From the NCBI GenBank assembly GCA_965194505.1, contig OZ239144.1, positions 372,001-436,000 of the forward strand: a stretch of 64,000 nt of DNA, given 5' to 3'. The notes beneath the pieces are model-generated. The model saw only the letters and a list, made by a program, of their open reading frames with translations. It did not search any database and had not been told where the DNA came from. Position numbers and translations under genes: made by a program. Source of the DNA: Hahnella aquatica (GTDB lineage: Bacteria > Pseudomonadota > Gammaproteobacteria > Burkholderiales > Burkholderiaceae_A). Shown here piece by piece: positions 58,125-64,000 of this stretch (positions are counted from its first letter, which is position 1; each line of letters opens with the position of its first letter).

Positions 58125-58405
58125 AGGCTCGCCACTCGCACCAGGGCCTCACAGGCGTAGAACCAGATCATCAGTGATAGCCATTGCATGCTTCGGCGAC
58201 GGCTTTGAATCAGGCCAGGCAGCACCAGCAGCAGTGGCAGGGTCTTGAGCCAGAGCAGTGAACCTTCACGGATCGGGTCCCAGGCGGCCTCCCAGGCCAC
58301 GCCGTAGATCACCATGACGACCACGAGCACTGCATGAATGGGGCCCCAAGGCGCGGGCAGCAGCCCGCCCCTGGGGGTTGGGCTTGGGGTGTCGGATGGG
58401 TTCAA
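57983..58405 (-). CDS. DUF2069 membrane protein
   Basis: A 140-residue inner-membrane protein of the DUF2069 family, function unknown, with four hydrophobic segments (about residues 22-42, 52-66, 76-90, 100-118). Family-like stretches are PLLLVLPGLIQSRRRSMQWLSLMIWFY and EALVRVASLQPTEQWLAAGWL. In many Proteobacteria it follows wrbA, as here (four-base overlap). Its last 47 codons or so overlap the end of dusA on the other strand. Confidence 0.82.
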   Translation of the reverse strand: MNPSDTPSPTPRGGLLPAPWGPIHAVLVVVMVIYGVAWEAAWDPIREGSLLWLKTLPLLLVLPGLIQSRRRSMQWLSLMIWFYACEALVRVASLQPTEQWLAAGWLVLSLLVAAANWLSAKAYRRQMVIGDSPSEMARRQ

Positions 58406-59013
58406 GGTGCTCGGGCTGCCTTCAGTGCCGCGGCCACTTCGGCGATGCGGCGGCCTTGGGCCTTCGCGAGCCTGCGCTCCTCGTCGGTGACCGGCCGCCG
58501 GCCGTCGGCGCCCGCCACATGGGTGGCACCGTAGGGCGTGCCCCCGGATTGCGTGGCGGACAACTCAGGTTCGGAGTAGGGCAGGCCGACCAGCAGCATG
58601 CCGTGGTGAAAGAGCGGCATCATCATCGTGAGCAGGGTGGTCTCCTGCCCGCCATGCAGGCTGCCAGTGCTGGTGAAGACGCCCCCGGGCTTGCCGGCCA
58701 GGTCTCCGGCGAGCCAGTTCTGGATCGTGCCGTCGAGGAAATACTTCATGGCGGCCGACATGTTTCCGAATCGGGTTGGCGAGCCGAGCAGGAGTCCATC
58801 GCAATGGCGAAGGTCGTCTGGCTCGGCATAGGGTGCGCCCTCGGCGGGCACCGGTGGTTCGGTGGCCTCAGGGGATGCAGACACACTTGGCACGGTGCGA
58901 AGCACTGCCTCACAGTTCGGGATTGTTTCCACCCCTTCGCAGCAGGCCTCGGCCAAGGCACGGGTGGCGCCATGGCGGCTGTAGTACACAACAAGAATTC
59001 GAGTGGAAGTCAT
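58402..59013 (-). CDS. wrbA: NAD(P)H:quinone oxidoreductase WrbA
   Basis: A flavodoxin-like FMN enzyme that reduces quinones by two electrons, 203 residues. The FMN loop is VVYYSRHGATRALAEA (about residues 8-23). Further signatures are LLLGSPTRFGNMSAAMKYFLDG, KPGGVFTSTGSLHGGQETTLL and MLLVGLPYSEPEL, and GTPYGATHVAG. The ATG at 59013 has no Shine-Dalgarno. A TATGAT five bases upstream with TTGGCG 16 bases further makes a leaderless promoter plausible. It overlaps the DUF2069 gene by four bases. Confidence 0.94.
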   Translation of the reverse strand: MTSTRILVVYYSRHGATRALAEACCEGVETIPNCEAVLRTVPSVSASPEATEPPVPAEGAPYAEPDDLRHCDGLLLGSPTRFGNMSAAMKYFLDGTIQNWLAGDLAGKPGGVFTSTGSLHGGQETTLLTMMMPLFHHGMLLVGLPYSEPELSATQSGGTPYGATHVAGADGRRPVTDEERRLAKAQGRRIAEVAAALKAARAP

Positions 59014-59018
59014 TGCCT

Positions 59019-59046
59019 ATCATAGCCATGAAAACACCGACGCCAA
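59019..59046 (-). promoter_or_regulatory. putative promoter of wrbA
   Basis: On the minus strand TTGGCG (59041-59046) and TATGAT (59019-59024) are 16 bases apart. The -10 ends five bases before the wrbA ATG at 59013, so transcription would begin about at the start codon. Confidence 0.45.
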
Positions 59047-59110
59047 GCGGTGCTAGCATGGTCGCGAACAACAATGATGCAAAGCCGCCAAGCGCGGCAA
59101 AGGGGGCGCC

Positions 59111-59584
59111 GTGAAGGTTCGAGAGATTCTCAAGGTCAAAGGGAACATCCTTTTCACCGTTGGTCCGGACACCCTGTTGTCAGACGCGGTGATCACCCTG
59201 GATGAGCAAGACATCGGATCACTGGTGGTCATGTCAGAGGGCCGGCTCGCAGGCATGCTGACCTTTCGTGAGGTCAATCGTGTCATGGCCAAGCGACTTC
59301 GAGAGAACCTGGCGGGCCCCACGCCCACCATGGCCCAGATTCTGGTCAAGGAAGTGATGAATGCCTCCCCCACTGTGGCCTCACCAGAGATGACGGTCGA
59401 TGAACTGCGGGAGGTGATGAACGCCTGTGGGGAGCGTTACCTGCCGGTCATGGATGGCGTCGAACTGTTGGGCGTGGTCTCTTTCCATGATGTTGCTCGC
59501 GCGGTGCTCGAGGCTCAGAATTTTGAGAACCGGATGCTCAGGGCCTACATCAAGGATTGGCCTGGCGAAGAGAATCCATCTTGA
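59111..59584 (+). CDS. CBS-domain protein
   Basis: A 157-residue protein made of two CBS domains (about residues 5-65 and 75-135), a pair that binds adenine nucleotides or S-adenosylmethionine as a regulatory module. Typical strands are DIGSLVVMSEGRLAGMLTFREV and YLPVMDGVELLGVVSFHDVARAVLE. No enzyme domain is attached, so it may control a partner protein by binding. It has a GTG start at 59111. The stop overlaps the surE start (TTGA). Confidence 0.87.
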   Translation: MKVREILKVKGNILFTVGPDTLLSDAVITLDEQDIGSLVVMSEGRLAGMLTFREVNRVMAKRLRENLAGPTPTMAQILVKEVMNASPTVASPEMTVDELREVMNACGERYLPVMDGVELLGVVSFHDVARAVLEAQNFENRMLRAYIKDWPGEENPS

Positions 59585-60330
59585 GAATTCTGGTCTCCAA
59601 CGACGACGGCTATTTTTCTCCCGGCATTCAAGCCCTGGCTGAGGCCATGCGTGGCTTTGGCGAGGTCACCGTGGTGGCGCCAGAAGCCGACCGGAGCGGC
59701 GCGAGCAATTCACTCACACTGGATCGGCCGCTCTATGTTCGGCAGTCGGCCAACGGATTTCACTACGTCAATGGCACGCCCACCGACTGTGTCCACGTGG
59801 CCATCACGGGCTTTCTGACGGAACGTCCAGACCTGGTGGTCTCCGGCATCAACAATGGCCAGAATGTGGCCGAGGACACCCTGTATTCCGGCACCGTGGC
59901 TGCGGCGATGGAGGGCTTCCTGCTCGGCATCCCGTCGGTGGCCTTCTCATTGGCCGACCGTGGATTTGGCCATCTTGACACCGCGGTGCATGTGGCCCAG
60001 CGGTTGGTGGCAGGCCTGATTCAACAGCCTTTCTCGGCACCCAAGCTGCTCAATGTCAACATTCCGAATGTGCCCCTGGGCAGCCTCAAAGGCTACCGGG
60101 TGTGTCGGCTTGGCCGTCGGCATGTGGCCCAGCCCGTGGTCCGGGTGGCCTCTCCGCGTGGAGAGCCCATGTTCTGGGTGGGTGCGCCGGGTGCCATCAA
60201 GGAGGCCGGGCCCGGAACCGACTTCCATGCCCTGGCCAATCAAGAGGTGGCCATCACGCCCCTGCGTGTCGACCTGGGTGACACCCCTGCAGCAGAGGAA
60301 CTCTCGGAGTGGCTCGAAGCCCTTCCCTAA
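59581..60330 (+). CDS. surE: 5'/3'-nucleotidase SurE
   Basis: A 249-residue metal-dependent nucleotidase of stationary-phase survival. RILVSNDDGYFSPGIQALAEA holds the metal-binding Asp pair (residues 8-9), and NGTPTDCVHVAI, VSGINNGQNVAEDTLYSGTVAAAMEG and LNVNIPN are conserved. The start is a TTG at 59581 (L RILVSNDDG), overlapping the CBS gene stop (TTGA). The longer frame to 59557 is less likely. surE-pcm-nlpD is a conserved operon order in Proteobacteria. Confidence 0.95.
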   Translation: MRILVSNDDGYFSPGIQALAEAMRGFGEVTVVAPEADRSGASNSLTLDRPLYVRQSANGFHYVNGTPTDCVHVAITGFLTERPDLVVSGINNGQNVAEDTLYSGTVAAAMEGFLLGIPSVAFSLADRGFGHLDTAVHVAQRLVAGLIQQPFSAPKLLNVNIPNVPLGSLKGYRVCRLGRRHVAQPVVRVASPRGEPMFWVGAPGAIKEAGPGTDFHALANQEVAITPLRVDLGDTPAAEELSEWLEALP

Positions 60331-61097
60331 AGCCGGGTGACCGCCGGGTTGCCCCGGAGCCCAAGCCGCTCGAGCCCAAATGGGGTGGCCGTCGCCCGGC
60401 CCCGCCATCCGAACCCCCGTCCGAGAACCAGGGCCTGGCCAGCGAGCGGCTGCGTGCACGGATGGTCGAGCGCCTTCGGCAAGCTGGCATCGCAGACGAG
60501 GGCGTCCTTCGTGCGATGGGTGAGCTGCCTCGGCATCGGTTTGTGGATCCCGCATTGGCGAGTCGAGTCTATGAGGACACGGCCCTGCCCATTGGCTACC
60601 AGCAGACGCTCTCGCAGCCCTTTGTGGTGGCGCGTTCGCTTAGCCTGGCCCGTGCATATTGTCGGGCGTCGGGCGGTGTTCAAAGGGCCTTGGAGGTGGG
60701 CACGGGCTGCGGTTATCAGGCGGCCGTCATGGCCAGCCTCTTTCCCACGGTTGCATCCATTGAGCGCATCGAGGGCCTGCATCAGGATGCTCGCCGAAAC
60801 CTTGCACCGCTTGCCCTGTCGAATCTTCATCTCTTGCTGGGCGATGGTCTTCAGGGCTGCGAGGCCATGGCGCCCTTCGAGGTCATGGTCCTGGCCGCGG
60901 GCCTGCCTGACATGCCACGCGAATTGTTGAGACAATTGGGCACGGGCGGCGTGATGGTGGTGCCGTTGGGCTGGCCCGACCAGCGACTGGTCGTGGTGCG
61001 CCGTGGGCTGGATGACCAGACGGGTGCGCCTGTTTTTGAGCGGTTCGAATTCGATGCAGTGCAGTTTGTGCCGATACTGAAAGGTGTTCAACGATGA
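60309..61097 (+). CDS. pcm: protein-L-isoaspartate O-methyltransferase
   Basis: A 262-residue SAM-dependent repair methyltransferase that repairs isoaspartyl damage in ageing proteins. The catalytic domain starts at about residue 45 (RARMVERLRQAGIADEGVLRAMGELPRHRFVDPAL). The SAM loop is ALEVGTGCGYQAAVMA and further motifs are IERIEGLHQDARRNLAPL and LGTGGVMVVPLG. A proline-rich N-terminal stretch of about 40 residues precedes it. The GTG start at 60309 overlaps surE by 22 bases; a later start is possible. It overlaps nlpD by four bases. Confidence 0.9.
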   Translation: MARSPSLKPGDRRVAPEPKPLEPKWGGRRPAPPSEPPSENQGLASERLRARMVERLRQAGIADEGVLRAMGELPRHRFVDPALASRVYEDTALPIGYQQTLSQPFVVARSLSLARAYCRASGGVQRALEVGTGCGYQAAVMASLFPTVASIERIEGLHQDARRNLAPLALSNLHLLLGDGLQGCEAMAPFEVMVLAAGLPDMPRELLRQLGTGGVMVVPLGWPDQRLVVVRRGLDDQTGAPVFERFEFDAVQFVPILKGVQR

Positions 61098-62062
61098 TTG
61101 ATGCAGTGCTGCGACGACATCGCGGACCCACCTGGGCATGGCTGGGCTTGTCTCTGGCCTTGTTGGCTGGGTGCGCCCAGTTTCAGGCGCCGTCACCGAT
61201 TGAGTCTCGCAAGGTCGGGGCTGCCAAGCCCGCAGACCAGCGCACTGCGAGTGGTCGCGCTTTGGCCGACTTGGCTCCGGTTCCAGAGGGCTTTTACCGT
61301 GTTCGGCGCGGCGACACGCTGGTGGGCATCGCCCTCGAGCACGGCGTGGACTGGCGTGAACTGTCTCAGTGGAATCGGATCGACAATCCCAACCTGATCG
61401 ATGTGGGGCAGGTGCTTCGCGTTCGCGAGCCCAAGCCAGAGCAGCCTGCATCCTCCAACACGCTTGCGCAGTCTGAGCCGATTCAGAGTCGCCCCTCCAC
61501 CATGCAGATTCGTCCGCTGGAGGGTCGCCCGGTGGCCTCAGGCATGTCCTCCGATCAGCCACCCGCAGCCAATGAAACCATCACGGAGGTGGCGCCCTCT
61601 GTTCAGCCTGGATTGCCCACCGCACCTGCAGATCCCACCATGGTGGCGAGTGCCCCCACCAGCCTGCCGGAGCAGGCGGCAACGCCCCTGGTGACTAACC
61701 TGCGCTGGGGATGGCCGGCCAATGGCCAAGTCATCACCGGCTTTTCAGACGGTGGCAGCAAGGGCATTGCCATTGCCGGTGCGCCGGGTGAGGCAGTCTT
61801 CTCTGCTGAGCAGGGTCGGGTGGTCTACAGCGGCAATGGCCTGCGGGGCTACGGGAACCTGGTCATCGTGAAGCATCCAGACGACTTCATCACCGCCTAT
61901 GCCCACAACCGCAGCATCCTGGTGAAAGAAGGCCAGACCGTGAAGCGAGGTCAGAAGATTGCAGAGTTGGGCATGTCGGATGCCGACAAGCCCATGCTGC
62001 ATTTCGAGGTTCGCCGAGGCGGCAAGCCGATCGATCCGATGTCGGTCTTGCCGTCGCGCTAA
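61094..62062 (+). CDS. nlpD: NlpD-like LysM/LytM lipoprotein
   Basis: A 322-residue outer-membrane lipoprotein that in E. coli activates the amidase AmiC during cell separation. Lipobox LLAGC (C27). LysM peptidoglycan-binding domain at about residues 67-111 (FYRVRRGDTLVGIALEHGVDWREL). A Ser/Pro-rich linker follows to residue 200. The LytM/M23 domain (about 206-320) is degenerate: GSKGIAIAG replaces the usual H-x-G-x-D metal site, so it is an activator and not an active peptidase. rpoS does not follow, unlike in E. coli. Confidence 0.92.
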   Translation: MIDAVLRRHRGPTWAWLGLSLALLAGCAQFQAPSPIESRKVGAAKPADQRTASGRALADLAPVPEGFYRVRRGDTLVGIALEHGVDWRELSQWNRIDNPNLIDVGQVLRVREPKPEQPASSNTLAQSEPIQSRPSTMQIRPLEGRPVASGMSSDQPPAANETITEVAPSVQPGLPTAPADPTMVASAPTSLPEQAATPLVTNLRWGWPANGQVITGFSDGGSKGIAIAGAPGEAVFSAEQGRVVYSGNGLRGYGNLVIVKHPDDFITAYAHNRSILVKEGQTVKRGQKIAELGMSDADKPMLHFEVRRGGKPIDPMSVLPSR

Positions 62063-62881
62063 TTGACGCCCGTTCTCGTTTTCGACCTGGAGACGATCCC
62101 CGATGTGGCGGGCATTCGTCGGCTGGGCCTGGCACCCGAGGGCCTGGATGATCGAGAGACGGTGGCCCATGTTCAGGCGGAGCGCGCTGCCAAAGGGCAG
62201 GGCGAGTTCCTGCCGCTCTACCTGCAGCGCGTGCTCACCATTGGGTGCGCCTTTCGCGACCAAGAGGGCTTTCGCGTCAAGTGCCTGGGGGATGTCTTCG
62301 GGGCGGAGGATGCCGACGAATCCCAGCGCATCCGACAATTCTTCAATGCGGTGGAGCGGCACGTCCCCCAGTTGGTGACGTGGAACGGCGGCGGCTTTGA
62401 CCTCCCGGTGTTGCACCATCGGGCCATGCTGCATGGCATCGTGGCCCCCCAGTACTGGGACCAGGGCGACCACAACCGCGACTTCAAGTACAACAATTAC
62501 CTGAGCCGCTACCACAGCCGTCACCTCGATCTCATGGATGTCCTGGCCAACTTCAGTGGTCGGGCCAACGCACCACTCGATGCCATGGCCCAGCTCTGTG
62601 GATTTCCTGGCAAGCTCGGCGAAGACGGTGCCAAGGTCTGGGATGCCTTTCTCGATGGCCGCGCCGATGGCGTGGCGGCCTACTGTGAGACCGATGTGGT
62701 CAACACCTATCTGCTCTATGTGCGTTTTCAGACCATGCGGGGCCAACTCTCCGCCGAGGCCGCCCGCGAGGAGATGCGCCTGGTTCGTGCGTCGCTCTCG
62801 GCCAAGATTGGTCAGCCAGGAGAACTGCTCGAGGGCAATCATTGGACACGTTTCTTGGACGCCTGGACCACGGATCTCTGA
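62063..62881 (+). CDS. 3'-5' exonuclease (PolB-like exonuclease family)
   Basis: A 272-residue DnaQ-fold exonuclease of the predicted PolB-exo family. It reads TPVLVFDLETIPDVAG at the start (Asp-Glu metal pair in DLE), VTWNGGGFDLPVLHHRAML (second acid), and YCETDVVNTYLLYVRF (third). A TTG start at 62063 directly after the nlpD stop gives the family start. It may trim or proofread DNA or RNA; the exact role is unknown. It runs into rlmD after two bases. Confidence 0.85.
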   Translation: MTPVLVFDLETIPDVAGIRRLGLAPEGLDDRETVAHVQAERAAKGQGEFLPLYLQRVLTIGCAFRDQEGFRVKCLGDVFGAEDADESQRIRQFFNAVERHVPQLVTWNGGGFDLPVLHHRAMLHGIVAPQYWDQGDHNRDFKYNNYLSRYHSRHLDLMDVLANFSGRANAPLDAMAQLCGFPGKLGEDGAKVWDAFLDGRADGVAAYCETDVVNTYLLYVRFQTMRGQLSAEAAREEMRLVRASLSAKIGQPGELLEGNHWTRFLDAWTTDL

Positions 62882-62883
62882 GC

Positions 62884-64000
62884 ATGGGCCGCAGAACCAT
62901 TGGAGCGCCCAAGCCGCTGCGGCGCATGGGGCCGCTTCGAATTGAGTCGGTTGACCTGGAGGCCCAGGGCATCGCGCGGCACGAGGGCAAGGTCGTCTTT
63001 GTGGCGGGCGGGCTCACCGGCGAGGATGTGATGGTCGAGGTGCTTCGCGAGCGACCGAGTTACATCAAGGCCCGGGCGGTGGAATGGCGCTCGCAATCTC
63101 CCGATCGGGCCACGCCGCCCTGTCCGCATTTCGGGGTGTGCGGTGGCTGCAGCATGCAGCATGCGACGCCCTCGGCCCAGGTGGCCATCAAGCAGCGTGT
63201 CCTCGAGGACAACCTCTGGCACATCGGCAAGCTTCGGCCCGCAGAGGTGCTCTCGCCAATCCGGGGGCCATCCTTGGGCTATCGGGCGCGCGCGCGGCTG
63301 TCGGTTCGGTGGGTCGACAAAAAAGGTGGGCTGCTCGTGGGCTTTCGCGAACGGGCCAGCAGTTATGTGGCGCAGATGGACACCTGTCGAGTCCTGCACC
63401 CTCGGGCGGCCAGACTGCTGCCCCTGCTGCGGGACTGCTTCGCGAGCCTGTCGACGGCCAGAGACATTCCGCAGGTCGAACTCGCCGTGGGCGAGGCGGA
63501 CGTGGCGGCCGTGCCCGGCGATGTCCTGGTCTGGGTCATCCGACACCTGGTCGCCTTGCCGCCTGGGGACGAGGCCACGCTTCAGGCGTTCGCCGATGTC
63601 CACGGGGTTGTCTTCTGGTCTCAGGCGGGTGGCCCGGCCACGGCCATGCCGCTGTGCTGGCCGGGCAAGTCCCGTGCAGACCCTGCAGCGATGCCTGGCC
63701 TGTTCTACGCCCTGCCGGCCTTCAGCATTCGGATGCCGTACTCGCCGGTCGACTTCACCCAGGTGAACTTTCAGATCAATCGCGTGCTGGTGTCCAGGGC
63801 CATCGGCCTGTTGGAGGTCTCGGATGCCCATCGCGTGGCAGATTTCTTCTGTGGCCTGGGCAATTTTTCGCTGGCCCTCGCGCGCCGGGCAGGTTCGGTG
63901 GTGGGCTATGAGGGGAGCGCCGCGCTCATTGCGCAGGCCGCACGGGTGTGCGAGGCGCATGGCCTGCAGGCACGGGCTCGGTTCGAGGCGGTGAACCTAT
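62884..64000 (+). CDS. rlmD: 23S rRNA (uracil-1939-C5)-methyltransferase RlmD, 3' end cut by window
   Basis: The first 372 codons of an RlmD (RumA) 23S rRNA m5U1939 methyltransferase. The ATG at 62884 is followed by a TRAM domain (IESVDLEAQGIARHEGKVVFVAGGL, about residues 20-45). The 4Fe-4S cysteines are in CPHFGVCGGCSMQH and DTCRVL. The SAM motif VADFFCGLGNFSLALARRA lies near 63838. The frame remains open to the last base. Close to the exonuclease gene, so likely cotranscribed. Confidence 0.92.
   Translation, partial: MGRRTIGAPKPLRRMGPLRIESVDLEAQGIARHEGKVVFVAGGLTGEDVMVEVLRERPSYIKARAVEWRSQSPDRATPPCPHFGVCGGCSMQHATPSAQVAIKQRVLEDNLWHIGKLRPAEVLSPIRGPSLGYRARARLSVRWVDKKGGLLVGFRERASSYVAQMDTCRVLHPRAARLLPLLRDCFASLSTARDIPQVELAVGEADVAAVPGDVLVWVIRHLVALPPGDEATLQAFADVHGVVFWSQAGGPATAMPLCWPGKSRADPAAMPGLFYALPAFSIRMPYSPVDFTQVNFQINRVLVSRAIGLLEVSDAHRVADFFCGLGNFSLALARRAGSVVGYEGSAALIAQAARVCEAHGLQARARFEAVNL

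Overview
The window is a GC-rich stretch of bacterial chromosome carrying almost only housekeeping genes packed head to tail or convergently. The best taxonomic guess is a Betaproteobacterium of the order Burkholderiales. Supporting signs are the APH-type homoserine kinase followed by a BPSS1780-like membrane protein, the fkpB-ispH pair, the recG-oxyR pair, the ferredoxin-reductase of AscD type and a double-length UvrA. This is inferred from family knowledge, not from a database search. There is no gene-free stretch above 300 bases, and no IS element, prophage or CRISPR array was seen.

Layout. 1-8.0 kb: end of uvrD, tusA-like and alaS (minus), then tctB-tctA (a tricarboxylate transporter pair without its binding protein), thrB and a membrane protein. 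8.0-16.4 kb: valS-holC-pepA (minus), divergent lptF-lptG (LPS export permeases), and an iron-sulfur/flavin reductase. 16.4-25.0 kb: a minus-strand run glnS - quinone oxidoreductase - histidine-rich protein - tandem-fused UvrA (1806 aa). 25.0-32.0 kb: polA, a Tat-exported dienelactone hydrolase, PhoX-type phosphatase, ZIP metal transporter.

32.06-41.55 kb: one plus-strand tad/Flp-pilus operon, ending at a strong terminator. Its order is Flp pilin, TadG-like, a TadE-like pseudopilin, an unknown secreted protein, a 51-aa pseudopilin-like gene, cpaB, cpaC secretin, an FHA-fused TadA ATPase, tadB, tadC and a protein that joins a DUF192-like domain to a TadE-like pseudopilin. No prepilin peptidase, TadZ, TadD or RcpB gene is present, so the machine must borrow these or do without. 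This is the most unusual region of the window.

41.6-49.8 kb: rpmB-rpmG, radC, fkpB-ispH, tRNA-Thr, a SOUL heme-binding protein, an orphan AceE-like E1 with a divergent Lrp/AsnC regulator, a membrane hydrolase and a small hypothetical. 49.8-64 kb: multicopper oxidase, ridA, recG, oxyR-cysM, trhO, a candidate small RNA, a lipoprotein, tRNA-Arg, dusA, DUF2069 protein, wrbA, CBS protein, surE-pcm-nlpD, an exonuclease and the start of rlmD.

Gene starts split into two styles. Some have clear Shine-Dalgarno sites (flp, hydrolase, rpmG). Several operon heads (thrB, polA, lptF, fkpB, dusA, wrbA) instead have a -10-like hexamer only 5-7 bases before the start codon and no Shine-Dalgarno, suggesting leaderless transcripts.
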